Under the pieces are notes generated by a model. It was not told where the DNA came from. It made no database searches and saw nothing but the letters and a program-made list of their open reading frames with translations. Source: Neoroseomonas marina (lineage in GTDB: Bacteria > Pseudomonadota > Alphaproteobacteria > Acetobacterales > Acetobacteraceae). Taken from it: a DNA stretch of 64,000 nucleotides. Position 1 is the stretch's first letter. Each line of letters begins with the position of its first letter. Of the stretch, positions 1 through 8,909 are shown piece after piece. Where the stretch lies: NCBI RefSeq assembly GCF_012927745.1, contig NZ_JABBKX010000001.1, positions 62,001-126,000 on the forward strand. Direction: 5' to 3'. The position numbers and the translations under genes are program-made.

Positions 1-164
1 ACAACGGCGACCTCGCTGCGGCGCGGAAGACGGGGCTCAAGACCGCCTTCGTCCTGCGCCCGACCGAGCACGGCCCCCACCAGGCGACCGACACCCGTGC
101 CGAGCAGGACTGGGAGGTCGTGGCGAACTCCTTCGAGGACCTCGCCGACCGCCTCGGCTGCTGA
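1..164 (+). CDS. haloacid dehalogenase type II, C-terminal end (partial)
   Basis: The window opens inside this gene; the reading frame starts at base 3 and gives 53 residues before a TGA. The visible stretch NGDLAAARKTGLKTAFV followed by RPTEHGP matches the last conserved block of type II haloacid dehalogenases, in which an Asn-Gly-Asp segment near the active site is followed by a hydrophobic strand. These HAD-fold hydrolases remove halogen from 2-haloacids, giving 2-hydroxyacids. The catalytic Asp and cap domain lie outside the window, so substrate cannot be judged. The gene converges with the Bug receptor gene across a 19-base gap. Confidence 0.7.
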   Translation, partial: NGDLAAARKTGLKTAFVLRPTEHGPHQATDTRAEQDWEVVANSFEDLADRLGC

Positions 165-183
165 CGCCTGTCCGCGCGGGGGG

Positions 184-1167
184 TCACTCCGCGCGGATGT
201 TGCCCTCGCGGATCACGGGTTCCCACTTCTCCGCCTCCGCCTTGATGAAGGCGGCGAAGTCGGCCGGCGTGCCGGCGACGATCTCCGCCGCCTGCACGCG
301 CTCCGTCTGCTCCTTGATGGCAGGCGTCGTGATGATGGCGCGCAGGGCCGCATTGGCCTGATTCACGAGTTCGGGCGCCATTCCCGCGGGGCCCACCACG
401 CCGTGCCAGGTCGCCGAGTTGAACCCCGCATAGGTCGCCGCGACCGGCGGCACGCCGGGCAGCAGCGGCACGGGGTTGGCGGTGCTGACGGCGATGGTCT
501 TCACCCGGTTCTCGCGGATGAAGGGCAGCGAGGTGGAGACCGAGGGGAAGGTCCAGTCCGTCTCGCCCGCGATCACGCTGCGCATCACGTCGGCGCCGGA
601 GCGGTAATGGACCGCCGTCCAGCGGATGCCCGCGCGCCGCGCCAGCAATTCGGCGCTGAGGTGGCTGGCATGGCCGACGCCCGGGGAGGCGTAGGTCATC
701 TCCCCGTTCCTGCGCTTCGCCAGATCGATCAGCTCCGGCAGGGTCGCGGCCTCGAGCCCCGGCCTTGTGACGATCACGAGCGGCAGGTTCACCAGGTGGA
801 TGATCGGCGTGAAGGCCGTCATCGGGTCGTAGCCGAGGCTCGGCTGCAGCATCTTGCCGATGGCGTTGGCGCCGAGGTCGGCCATCATCAGCGTGTAGCC
901 GTCGGGGCGGCTCTGCGCGACGACGGCGCCGGCGATGGTGCCCCCGGCACCCGAGCGGTTCTCGACCACCATGGGCTGGCCGTTGGCGTGCTGCGGGAAG
1001 GCGTTGGCCACGGTGCGCGACAGCGTGTCGACCGCCCCGCCCGCCCCGAAGGGCACGACGAGCCGCACCGGCCGGTCCGGCCAGGCGCCCTGGGCGCGGC
1101 CGATGCCCGGCAGGGCTGCGGCGAAGGCGGTGGCGCCGAGCGCGCGCCGGCGAAGGGTGATGGCCAT
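184..1167 (-). CDS. Bug (TctC-type) tripartite tricarboxylate receptor
   Basis: This 327-residue protein is a periplasmic solute receptor of the Bug/TctC family. It has an N-terminal signal with a basic RRR stretch and an Ala-rich core ending in GRAQG, followed by the family hallmark WPDRPVRLVVPFGAGGAVD and the VENRSGAGG segment. Bug proteins bind carboxylates or related small molecules and normally hand them to TctA/TctB membrane proteins; none are in this window, so it is an orphan receptor here. I chose the ATG at 1167 because a GGGAGGAT ribosome site precedes it and the signal peptide begins there. It is divergent from the DUF1028 gene. The ligand is unknown. Confidence 0.93.
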   Translation of the reverse strand: MAITLRRRALGATAFAAALPGIGRAQGAWPDRPVRLVVPFGAGGAVDTLSRTVANAFPQHANGQPMVVENRSGAGGTIAGAVVAQSRPDGYTLMMADLGANAIGKMLQPSLGYDPMTAFTPIIHLVNLPLVIVTRPGLEAATLPELIDLAKRRNGEMTYASPGVGHASHLSAELLARRAGIRWTAVHYRSGADVMRSVIAGETDWTFPSVSTSLPFIRENRVKTIAVSTANPVPLLPGVPPVAATYAGFNSATWHGVVGPAGMAPELVNQANAALRAIITTPAIKEQTERVQAAEIVAGTPADFAAFIKAEAEKWEPVIREGNIRAE

Positions 1168-1273
1168 CGGTTCGGATCCTCCCGTGCGTTTGCGCCCACA
1201 TCTGCGCGGGGGTGGCCGGCTGTCAACCATTCCCGTCCGGTGCAGGATGGACGCGTCGCCGAGGAGTCGCCGC

Positions 1274-1993
1274 ATGACCTGGTCCATCGTCGCCCATGAC
1301 GCCGCAGCCGGCGCGTTCGCCGTCGCGGTCACCACCTGCAACCTCGCGGTCGGCGCCGCCTGCCCCTTCCTGCTCTCGGGCGTGGGGGCGGTGTCCACCC
1401 AATCGATGAGCAACCGCTACCTCGGCCCGGTGGTGCTGGACGGGCTGGCACGGGGGCTGACGCCGCAACTGGCGCTGGACAGCGCGCTGGCCGGCGACGA
1501 GGGGCGCGGGCTGCGGCAGATCCATGTGGTCGACCGCTTCGGCCGCACCGCCGCGCATACCGGGGCGAATTGCGTCGACTGGTGCGGCAGCGTCGCCGGC
1601 GACGGCTTCAGCGTCGCGGGCAACATGCTGGCGGGCGAGGCCGTCATCGCCGCGACCGCCGAGGTCTTCGCGCGGCGTGGCGACCTGCCCCTGCCCGAAC
1701 GCCTGATGACCGCGCTGCACGCCGGCCAGGCGGAGGGCGGCGACCGCCGCGGCAAGCAGTCGGCCGCGCTGGTGGTCACCACGACCGAGGACTTCCCCGA
1801 TATCAACCTGCGCGTGGACGACCACGCCGAGCCCCTGACGGAACTCTCCCGCCTGCTGGCGCTTTGGCGCGTCCAGGCCGAACCCAGCCAGCACACCCGC
1901 CCGTCCAAGGCCAATCCGGCGGGGCTGACCGACATGGACGCGATCGAGGCCGGCTGGCGGGCCCGGGGGCTCGACATCCGCTTCCGCCGCTGA
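1274..1993 (+). CDS. DUF1028 family protein
   Basis: This 239-residue protein belongs to the DUF1028 (COG3342) family, regarded as related to Ntn hydrolases but without an established reaction. The opening MTWSIVAHD, the GVGAVSTQS block near residues 44-52 and the later DRRGKQSAALVV block are typical. The ATG at 1274 follows a GAGGAG ribosome site and fits the family's usual N-terminus; the open frame extends upstream only as a shadow of the Bug gene. It is the first gene of a same-strand group with a tartrate dehydrogenase-like enzyme and an amidohydrolase, so a role in catabolism of an amide or hydroxyacid is possible. No signal peptide is seen. Confidence 0.85.
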   Translation: MTWSIVAHDAAAGAFAVAVTTCNLAVGAACPFLLSGVGAVSTQSMSNRYLGPVVLDGLARGLTPQLALDSALAGDEGRGLRQIHVVDRFGRTAAHTGANCVDWCGSVAGDGFSVAGNMLAGEAVIAATAEVFARRGDLPLPERLMTALHAGQAEGGDRRGKQSAALVVTTTEDFPDINLRVDDHAEPLTELSRLLALWRVQAEPSQHTRPSKANPAGLTDMDAIEAGWRARGLDIRFRR

Positions 1994-2050
1994 GGGCTTG
2001 CGCCGGCGCCGCCGCGGCGGCAGTCAGGCGCGAGCACAGGAGGAACTGCC

Positions 2051-3127
2051 ATGCGCCAGCACAGGATCGCCGCCATCGGGGGCGACGGGATCGGGCCCGA
2101 GGTCATAGCCGCGGGCTGCCGCGTGCTGGAGGCCGTGGCCGAGGCGCAGGGCGGCTTCTCCTTCGCCTTCCAGACCTTCGACTGGGGCAGCGCGATGTAC
2201 CGCAGCACCGGCAAGATGATGCCGGATGATGGCCTGAAGCAGCTCGAGGGCTTCGACGCGATCTTCTTCGGCGCCGTCGGCGCGCCGGATATCCCCGACC
2301 ACATCACCCTGTGGGAACTGCGCCTGGCCATCTGCCAGGGCTTCGACCAGTACGCGAATGTCCGCCCGACCCGCCTTCTGCCCGGCGTGCGCGGGCCGCT
2401 GCGCGAGGATCTCGGCAAGCAGATCGACTGGGTGATCGTGCGCGAGAACTCGGAAGGCGAGTATGCCGGCGTCGGCGGCCGCGCCCATCGCGGCCTGCCG
2501 ATCGAGGTCGCGATGGACGTCGCCGTCTTCACCCGCGACGGCGTGGCGCGCATCTGCCGCCATGCCTGCGAGATCGCGATGTCGCGCCCACGCAAGCACC
2601 TCACGGTGGTGACCAAGTCCAACGCCCAGCGCCACGGCATGGTGATGTGGGACGAGGTCTGCGCCGAGGTCACCGCGCAATACCCGGCCCTGACGGTCGA
2701 GAAGATGCTGGTCGACGCCATGACCGCGCGCATGGTGATGAAGCCCGGCACGGTCGACACCATCGTCGCGACCAACCTGCATGCCGACATTCTGTCGGAC
2801 CTCGCCTCGGCGCTCGCGGGTTCGCTTGGCATCGGCGCGACCGGCAACATCGACCCGCAGCGTCGCCGGCCGTCGATGTTCGAGCCGATCCACGGCTCCG
2901 CCTTCGACATCACGGGCAAGGGCATCGCCAATCCGCTGGGGTCCTTCTGGACGGCGTCGATGATGCTCGAGCACCTCGGCGAAGCCCCCGCCGCCCAGCG
3001 CCTGATGCGCGCGGTGGAAGCCGTGACCGCGCGCGGCGACGTGCTGACGCCCGACCTTGGCGGCACGGCGACGACGGCCCAGGTGACGGATGCAGTGATC
3101 GCCGCGCTCAAGGGCGCGAACATCTGA
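2051..3127 (+). CDS. tartrate dehydrogenase/decarboxylase-like (isocitrate/isopropylmalate dehydrogenase family)
   Basis: This 358-residue cytoplasmic enzyme belongs to the beta-decarboxylating dehydrogenase family that includes isocitrate, isopropylmalate and tartrate dehydrogenases. Visible motifs are GGDGIGPEV at residues 10-18, RENSEGEYAG, the metal-site block VDAMTARMV, ATNLHADILSDL and FEPIHGSAFDITGKGIANP. The DWGS and MMPDDGL segments resemble tartrate dehydrogenases (TtuC type), which oxidise tartrate or D-malate with NAD and Mn2+. A strong AGGAGG site lies 7 bases before the ATG. An amidohydrolase follows 10 bases downstream, so the two are probably cotranscribed. Exact substrate within the family (tartrate, D-malate, isopropylmalate) cannot be fixed by eye. 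Confidence 0.88.
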   Translation: MRQHRIAAIGGDGIGPEVIAAGCRVLEAVAEAQGGFSFAFQTFDWGSAMYRSTGKMMPDDGLKQLEGFDAIFFGAVGAPDIPDHITLWELRLAICQGFDQYANVRPTRLLPGVRGPLREDLGKQIDWVIVRENSEGEYAGVGGRAHRGLPIEVAMDVAVFTRDGVARICRHACEIAMSRPRKHLTVVTKSNAQRHGMVMWDEVCAEVTAQYPALTVEKMLVDAMTARMVMKPGTVDTIVATNLHADILSDLASALAGSLGIGATGNIDPQRRRPSMFEPIHGSAFDITGKGIANPLGSFWTASMMLEHLGEAPAAQRLMRAVEAVTARGDVLTPDLGGTATTAQVTDAVIAALKGANI

Positions 3128-3137
3128 GGAGACCGGC

Positions 3138-4646
3138 ATGGCCGAGATCGAACCGGGCGTCACCCTGATCCGCGGCGGGCGCCTGGCCGATCCGGCCAAG
3201 CGCCGCGCCGAACCGACCGACATCCTCATCGAGGACGGCGCGATCCGCGCGGTCGGCGCCGGCCTCGCCGCGCCGGACGGCGCGCGCATCGTGGATGCCG
3301 AGGGCTTCCTGCTGCATCCCGGCCTGATCAACGCGCATACCCATGGCCATGGCGCGCTCGCGCGCGGGATGGGCGATCGCTGGACGCTGGAACTCCTGCT
3401 CGCCGCGGCGCCCTGGATCGGCGGCGGCCGGGCGCTGCAGGACAAGAAGCTCTCGGCGCAGATCAACGCCGCCGAGATGCTGATGAAGGGCTGCACTGCG
3501 GCCTACGATCTCCATGCCGAGGTGCCGCTGCCGACCGCCGAGGGCCTCGACGCGGTGGCCGAAGCCTATGCCGGCATCGGCATGCGCGCAGTCATCGCCC
3601 CGATGGTCGCCGACACAACGGTCTACGATGCCATCCCCGGCCTGCGTGACGCGCTGCCGGAAGACCTGCGTGCCACGGTCGACGGGATGCGGCTGCCGCA
3701 CTACCAGAAGACGCTCGATGCCATGCGTGGAGCGCTCGCCAACTGGCGCTGGGCGTCGAAGGACATCCGCGCCGCGGTGGCGCCGACCATCCCGCACCAT
3801 TGCTCGGACGCCTTCCTCTGCGGCTGCCGCGATCTCGCGCGCGACTTCGGCGTCGGGCTGCATTCCCATGTCGGCGAGAGCAAGGTGCAGGCGCTGACCG
3901 GCATCCGCCGCTACGGCAAGACGCTGCTCGCGCACATGTATGCGCTCGGCCTGGTGGGGGCGGACTTCACGGCAGCGCACGGGATCTGGCTGGACGACGA
4001 CGACCTCAAGCGCCTGCGCGATGCCGGCGGGGCGGTCGCGCACAATCCCGGCAGCAACATGAAGCTCGGCAACGGGATGTTCCCGCTGCGCCGGGCGCTC
4101 GACCTCGGCGTGACGGTCGGCATCGGGACGGATGGCGCGTCATCCTCCGACCACCAGAACATGTACGAGGCGATGCGCGCAGCCTCGGTCATGTCGAAGG
4201 TCCGCACGCCCGATCCGCGCGCCTGGGCCTCGGTCGAGGAGGTCTACGCCGCCGCGACCCAAGGATCCGCCAGGGCGCTCGGCTTCAAGGACATCGGCGC
4301 CATCGCGCCGGGGATGAAGGCCGACATCGTCTTCCTCGACCTCGGGTCCATCAACTGGATCCCGCACCATTGGTCGGTGAACCAGATGGTGCATGTCGAG
4401 GACGGCAGCAGCCTCCGCCACGTCATGATCGGCGGCCGCTTCGTGGTGAAGGACCGCCGGCTGCTGACCATCGACCTCGGCAAGTTGGCGCTGGAGGCCG
4501 AGGCGGCCGTCGAGCGGCTCGAGGCGCTGAACGCGGAGCGGAAGGGGCTCTTCGAGCGCCTCGCCCCCGTCGTCGCCTCCTTCTGCCCGGCCTTCGCCGC
4601 GCAGCGCTATCACGTCCGGCGCTATCCCTGCGACGCGCCGGACTGA
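3138..4646 (+). CDS. metal-dependent amidohydrolase (TRZ/ATZ, cytosine deaminase-like)
   Basis: This 502-residue enzyme is an amidohydrolase-superfamily hydrolase or deaminase of the SAH/5-methylthioadenosine deaminase and atrazine chlorohydrolase type. The metal ligands are recognisable: H67 and H69 in INAHTHGHG, H242/H244 in HSHVGES, H281 in AHGIWL and D332 in GTDGASSSD. A GAGGAG site lies 7 bases before the ATG, and only 10 bases separate it from the tartrate dehydrogenase-like gene, so they are probably in one operon. Substrates in this family are usually N-heterocycles or guanidine-like groups; the actual one is unknown. The C-terminal 60 residues form the closing small beta domain. It converges with a Bug receptor gene, 3 bases away. 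Confidence 0.88.
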   Translation: MAEIEPGVTLIRGGRLADPAKRRAEPTDILIEDGAIRAVGAGLAAPDGARIVDAEGFLLHPGLINAHTHGHGALARGMGDRWTLELLLAAAPWIGGGRALQDKKLSAQINAAEMLMKGCTAAYDLHAEVPLPTAEGLDAVAEAYAGIGMRAVIAPMVADTTVYDAIPGLRDALPEDLRATVDGMRLPHYQKTLDAMRGALANWRWASKDIRAAVAPTIPHHCSDAFLCGCRDLARDFGVGLHSHVGESKVQALTGIRRYGKTLLAHMYALGLVGADFTAAHGIWLDDDDLKRLRDAGGAVAHNPGSNMKLGNGMFPLRRALDLGVTVGIGTDGASSSDHQNMYEAMRAASVMSKVRTPDPRAWASVEEVYAAATQGSARALGFKDIGAIAPGMKADIVFLDLGSINWIPHHWSVNQMVHVEDGSSLRHVMIGGRFVVKDRRLLTIDLGKLALEAEAAVERLEALNAERKGLFERLAPVVASFCPAFAAQRYHVRRYPCDAPD

Positions 4647-4649
4647 CGG

Positions 4650-5621
4650 CTACTGCTGTTCCAGCCCCGCTTCGCGGGCGCGCTGGGTCAGCACGGCGAT
4701 CTGGTTGCGCAGGAAGTCCTGGAATTCCTGCGGGCTGCTGCCGCGCGGCGCGTAGCCGAGCCGCGCGAGGCGTTCCTTCAGCTCCGCATCGCCCAGCACC
4801 TTGTTCAGCGCCGCGTTGGCGCGCGCGATGATCGGCGCGGGCGTGGCCGCCGGCACCGAGATGCCGAACCAGACGTCGAAGGCGAAGTCCGGCAGCACGG
4901 ATGCGACGGTCGGGATCTCCGGCGCCAGCGAGAAGGGCTGCGGCAGCGTCACCGCCAGCGCGCGGATCTTGCCCTCGCGGATCTGCGGCATGCCCGCGGC
5001 GAAGTCGGTGAAGGTGCTGTCGATGCGCCCGGCGATGACGTCGGTCAGCGCCTCCGGCCCACCGCGATAGGGCACCGCGGTCATCTCGACGCCCGCGAGC
5101 CGCGCCAGCGTCGCCGAGGCGATCAGCGACGAGGAGTTGCCGTGGCTGAAGGTGAGCGGCGTGCGCGCGGCCTTGGCATGTTCGATGAAGCCGCGCAGGT
5201 CGCGCGCCGGGGAGGACGCCGGCACGACCAGGATATAGGCCGTCTCCGCCACGAAACCGATCGGCGCGAAGTCGCGGATCGGATCGTAGGACAGGCGCCG
5301 GATCGTGTAGGTGTTGAGCGCCCCGTTGGTCACCGACAGCACGCACCAGGTGTGCCCGTCGGGGGCGGAGCGCGCCGCGCTCTCGGTGCCGACGACCCCG
5401 CTGCCGCCGGGGCGGTTGTCGACGATGACCGGCTGGCCAAGCTCGCGCGACAGTGGCTCCGACAGGTGGCGCATCAGCGTGTCCGTCACGCTCCCGGCCG
5501 GGAAGGCAACGACGAGGCGGATCGGCCGGTCCGGCCAGTTGCCTTGGGCGAAGGCGGGCGCGGCGAGGAGCGCACCGCCCCAGGCGATCAGGGTGCGGCG
5601 ATGGATGATGCTCATCGGCAT
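4650..5621 (-). CDS. Bug (TctC-type) tripartite tricarboxylate receptor
   Basis: This 323-residue protein is a Bug-family periplasmic receptor: signal peptide (RRTLIAWGGALLAAPAFAQ), then NWPDRPIRLVVAFPAGS and VIVDNRPGGSG. Two ATGs lie close together (5621 and 5615); GAGGA fits slightly better with the second, and I report the longer form. The gene lies 4 bases downstream of a hydroxyacid dehydrogenase-like gene on the same strand, so the pair probably forms an operon in which the receptor may bind a substrate or precursor of that enzyme. No TctA/TctB partner is present in the window. Confidence 0.92.
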   Translation of the reverse strand: MPMSIIHRRTLIAWGGALLAAPAFAQGNWPDRPIRLVVAFPAGSVTDTLMRHLSEPLSRELGQPVIVDNRPGGSGVVGTESAARSAPDGHTWCVLSVTNGALNTYTIRRLSYDPIRDFAPIGFVAETAYILVVPASSPARDLRGFIEHAKAARTPLTFSHGNSSSLIASATLARLAGVEMTAVPYRGGPEALTDVIAGRIDSTFTDFAAGMPQIREGKIRALAVTLPQPFSLAPEIPTVASVLPDFAFDVWFGISVPAATPAPIIARANAALNKVLGDAELKERLARLGYAPRGSSPQEFQDFLRNQIAVLTQRAREAGLEQQ

Positions 5622-5625
5622 GTCC

Positions 5626-6528
5626 TCAGCGCGGCGCCCAGCGGTTCAGGAAAAGGTGGATCTGCGTGTTGTCGACATTGGGGCCAAGCATCCCGACCGC
5701 CTCCGCCCACAGCTGCCGGCACAGCTGCAGCGAGGGCGCGGCGACGCCCGTCGCCTCCGAGATGCTGCCCGCCGTATCGAGGTCCTTGCGCATCAGGCCG
5801 AGCATGAAGCCGCCGGCATAGCGGCCGGTGATGATCTCCTGCTTCGACTTGGTCTCGGTCGCGATGTTGCGGCCGGAGGAGGCGTTCATCACGTCGGTCA
5901 GGATGCCGAGGTCGAGGCCGAGCGCCTCGCCCATGCGCAGCGCTTCGGCGGTGGCAAGCAGGCCCGCGGCGTAGACGAAGTTGTTCAGCGCCTTCATCGC
6001 ATGGGCGGACCCGACGGCGCCGGTGCGGATGATCGCCTCGCCCATGCCCTTCAGCACCGGCTCGGCCTTGGCGAAGGCGGCATCGTCGCCGCCAACCATG
6101 ATGGCGAGCGTGCCGGTCTTCGCCTTGGCCACGCTGCCCGAGACCGGCGCATCGACCATCATCGCGCCGCGTTCGGCGACGAGGCCCGCGAGCCGCCGCG
6201 TCTCGCCGGGTTCGGAGGAGCTCATGTCGATCACCAGCATGCCCGGGCGCAACGCGGACAGCAGGCCGTTCGGGCCTTCCATCACCTGCGCGACGATGCG
6301 GCTGTTGGGCAGCATCAGCACCACGATGTCCGTCGCCGCGGCGACCGCGGCCGGATCCGGCGCGAAGGTCGCAGCACCCGCCGGCGCGCCCTCGGCCAGC
6401 GCGGCGCGCGCGGCCTCGGACGTATCGCAGCCGAGCACGCGGAAGCCGCGCGCGATCATGCTGCGGGCCATGGGCAGGCCCATCATGCCGAGGCCGATGA
6501 AGCCGACCTGCGTTCCACCCTGGGACAT
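5626..6528 (-). CDS. NAD(P)-dependent beta-hydroxyacid dehydrogenase (3-hydroxyisobutyrate dehydrogenase family)
   Basis: This 300-residue enzyme belongs to the family of 3-hydroxyisobutyrate dehydrogenase and tartronate semialdehyde reductase (GarR/GlxR). The Rossmann motif GLGMMG is at residues 12-17, the substrate loop is DAPVSGSVAKAKTGT around 127-140, and the catalytic lysine is K179 in HAMKALNN, with the usual NN after it. All signature residues are intact. It precedes a Bug receptor gene by 4 bases on the same strand. With the tartrate dehydrogenase-like enzyme nearby, a tartronate or glycerate branch is plausible, but the two genes are on opposite strands and the link is inference. 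Confidence 0.88.
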   Translation of the reverse strand: MSQGGTQVGFIGLGMMGLPMARSMIARGFRVLGCDTSEAARAALAEGAPAGAATFAPDPAAVAAATDIVVLMLPNSRIVAQVMEGPNGLLSALRPGMLVIDMSSSEPGETRRLAGLVAERGAMMVDAPVSGSVAKAKTGTLAIMVGGDDAAFAKAEPVLKGMGEAIIRTGAVGSAHAMKALNNFVYAAGLLATAEALRMGEALGLDLGILTDVMNASSGRNIATETKSKQEIITGRYAGGFMLGLMRKDLDTAGSISEATGVAAPSLQLCRQLWAEAVGMLGPNVDNTQIHLFLNRWAPR

Positions 6529-6650
6529 CGGGCGTTTCCCCCTTCAATGATGGCGCGATGCTCGGGCGCGGCGCGGGGGATGGCAAGACGCGCCGGATCG
6601 CATCTCCCATGCCGCCGGCGCCTGCGTCATGCTGGCGGACGGAGAGCCGC

Positions 6651-7865
6651 ATGCCGAAGCCCGCCACCGCCGCATCCTGGATCGCCGCGCTCGGCGCGAC
6701 GCTGCTGATGCAATCGGTCGCCTCCTTCCTGACCCAGACGCTGCCGGTCGTCGCGCCGCTGATCATGGCGAGCGCGGGCCTGGCGCCGGAGCGCATCGGG
6801 AACCTCTCCTCCCTGGTCGCCTTCGGGACGGTGCTGTTCTTGCTGCTCGGCGGGCCGTTCCTCGCGCGGCTCGGCCCGGTGCGGACGCTGCAGCTCGGCA
6901 CCGGGATCGCCGCGGCGGCGCTGCTGGTCGCGGCGATGGGCGCGCTGCCGGCGCTGATGCTGGCCTCGCTGATGCTGGGCATCGGCTACGGACCGACGCC
7001 GCCGGCAGGCAGCCGCATCCTCGCGGCGACCGCGCCGAAGGACCACCGGACGCTGATCTTCTCGGTCAAGCAGGCCGGTGCGCCGCTGGGCGGGGCGCTG
7101 GCAGGGCTGATCGCAGCACCCGTGGCGGCCTATGCAGGCTGGGGCGCCGCGCTGCTGGTCGCGGTCGCGACCGCGGTCGTCGCGGCCGCCGCCATCCAGC
7201 CGCTCCGCGAGTCCCTCGACGTCGAGCGCGATCCCGCGCGCCGCATCGGGCTGCGGGACGTGCTCTCCCCGCACACGATCGCCGCGCCGGTGGCGGCACT
7301 TCGGATCGATCCGCTGCTGCCGCGGCTGACCGCGCTGTCGGTCGCCTTCGCGGTCTGCCAGGGCTGCCTGTTCTCCTTCACCGTCACCTGGCTGGTCGAG
7401 ACGCGCGGCATGTCCCTGGTGGAAGCCGGCGGCACCTTCGCGGCCATGCAGGTCGCGGGCGTGGTGGCGCGCATCCTGCTCGGCTGGCTCGCCGACCGGA
7501 CGGGGCGGGCGACGCGCAACCTCGTGGTGCAGGCCTTCGTCGCGGCGGGGTCCGTCGTCGCGCTGGCGCTGCTGCCGGCGGGGGCGCCGGGCTGGGTGCT
7601 GGGCGCGCTCTGCGCGCTGGCGGGCTTCGTCGGCGCATCCTGGAACGGGATCTCGCTCGCCGAGGTGGCGCGCGTCGCGCCCCCCGACCGGGTCAGCGAC
7701 GTGACCTCGGGGACGACGCTCTTCGTCTTCCTCGGCTACGTCGCGGGACCCTCGGCCTTCTCGGCGCTGGTCACGCTCAGCGGATCCTGGTCGCTGCCGA
7801 TGGTGCTGGTCGCGCTGCTGCTGGCGGTCGTGGCCGCGCTGGTGGGCGTATCGCTGCGGCGCTGA
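6651..7865 (+). CDS. major facilitator superfamily transporter
   Basis: This 404-residue inner-membrane protein shows about twelve hydrophobic segments and the length of an MFS permease. The central loop (around residues 190-225) is hydrophilic, as expected between the two six-helix halves, and the loop LADRTGRATRN in the second half is an MFS motif-A-like sequence. I chose the ATG at 6651 because GGAGAGC precedes it; the open frame runs further upstream without a ribosome site. The gene diverges from the dehydrogenase/Bug operon and precedes a Gfo/Idh/MocA gene by 66 bases. Substrate cannot be inferred; an organic anion is a guess. Confidence 0.86.
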   Translation: MPKPATAASWIAALGATLLMQSVASFLTQTLPVVAPLIMASAGLAPERIGNLSSLVAFGTVLFLLLGGPFLARLGPVRTLQLGTGIAAAALLVAAMGALPALMLASLMLGIGYGPTPPAGSRILAATAPKDHRTLIFSVKQAGAPLGGALAGLIAAPVAAYAGWGAALLVAVATAVVAAAAIQPLRESLDVERDPARRIGLRDVLSPHTIAAPVAALRIDPLLPRLTALSVAFAVCQGCLFSFTVTWLVETRGMSLVEAGGTFAAMQVAGVVARILLGWLADRTGRATRNLVVQAFVAAGSVVALALLPAGAPGWVLGALCALAGFVGASWNGISLAEVARVAPPDRVSDVTSGTTLFVFLGYVAGPSAFSALVTLSGSWSLPMVLVALLLAVVAALVGVSLRR

Positions 7866-7931
7866 CGGAGGATGGACCGCGGCTGCGCGGGCGGCGATAC
7901 AGGCGCCGCGCAGCGCGGAAGGATCGGGAAG

Positions 7932-8909
7932 ATGGCGGAACGTATCGGCCTCGGCATCGTCGGCTTCGGCATCATGGGCGAGCGCCTCGCGCGCTTCGCC
8001 GCAGGGCATGACCAAGTCCGCATCGTCGGCGTGTGGGATCCGGCGCCGGAGGCCGCGGCGCGGCTCGCGGCAGCGGTGCCGGGCGTGCCGATGCTCGCCT
8101 CGGCCGAGGCGGTGATCGCGGCCTGCGACTGCCTCTACGTCGCCTCCCCGCCCGCCTTCCACCTGGCCCATGCCAAGGCGGCCTTCGCGGCCGGCAAGGC
8201 GGCCTTCCTGGAGAAGCCGCTTTCGGTCAGCACCGAGGAAGCGCGCGCCTTCGTCGCGGCCGCCGAGGCTTCCGGCGCGCGCGCCGCGGTGAACTTCCCG
8301 ATGGCCTCCTCCCCCGCCGTCGCGCAGCTGAACGCCTGGCGGGCCGACGGCGCGGTCGGCGCGCCGCGCGAACTGTCCATCACAACCGCCTTCGCCGCCT
8401 GGCCGCGGTCCTGGCAGCGCGATGCCCATACCTGGCTCGACAAGCCGCAGCAGGGCGGCTTCACGCGGGAGGTCGTCTCCCACTTCCTCTTCCTCACCCG
8501 CCGGCAGCTCGGCCCGATGGCACTGGAAGCGGCGCGCGCGACCTTTGCCGCGCCCGGCCGGTCCGAGACCGCCATCGCGGCCCGGCTGACCGCGGGCGGC
8601 GTGCCGGTCGCGCTCTCGGGCGGCGTCGGCACCACGCTGGCCGACGACCACAATGCCTGGGTGCTGGAAGGCCCGGCCGGCGCGATCCGCCTGCGCGACT
8701 GGTCCTTCGCCGAACGCCGCGGCGCCGACGGCGTCTGGTCCGCCGCCCCCGACGCCCTGCCCAATGAGCGCATGCGCCCGTTGGTGCTGAAGAAGCAGCT
8801 CGACGGCGTGGCCGCCATGACGCGCGGGGAGACGCACCACCTGGCCACGCTGCGCGAGGCGCTCGAGGTGCAGGAGGTCGTCGAGGCGATCCTCGCTCAG
8901 TCCGCGTAG
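7932..8909 (+). CDS. Gfo/Idh/MocA family oxidoreductase
   Basis: This 325-residue NAD(P)-dependent oxidoreductase has the N-terminal Rossmann fold with LGIVGFGIMGERLA at the start, a nucleotide-proximal ASPPAFH segment and the family motif EKPLSVS (around residues 95-101) carrying the conserved lysine. The C-terminal half is the substrate-binding alpha/beta domain. Members act on sugars, inositols or sugar acids. The ATG at 7932 is preceded by a purine-rich GGAAGGATCGGGAAG. It probably shares a transcript with the MFS gene upstream. Its last 13 bases overlap the end of the convergent 4-hydroxybenzoate hydroxylase gene. Confidence 0.87.
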   Translation: MAERIGLGIVGFGIMGERLARFAAGHDQVRIVGVWDPAPEAAARLAAAVPGVPMLASAEAVIAACDCLYVASPPAFHLAHAKAAFAAGKAAFLEKPLSVSTEEARAFVAAAEASGARAAVNFPMASSPAVAQLNAWRADGAVGAPRELSITTAFAAWPRSWQRDAHTWLDKPQQGGFTREVVSHFLFLTRRQLGPMALEAARATFAAPGRSETAIAARLTAGGVPVALSGGVGTTLADDHNAWVLEGPAGAIRLRDWSFAERRGADGVWSAAPDALPNERMRPLVLKKQLDGVAAMTRGETHHLATLREALEVQEVVEAILAQSA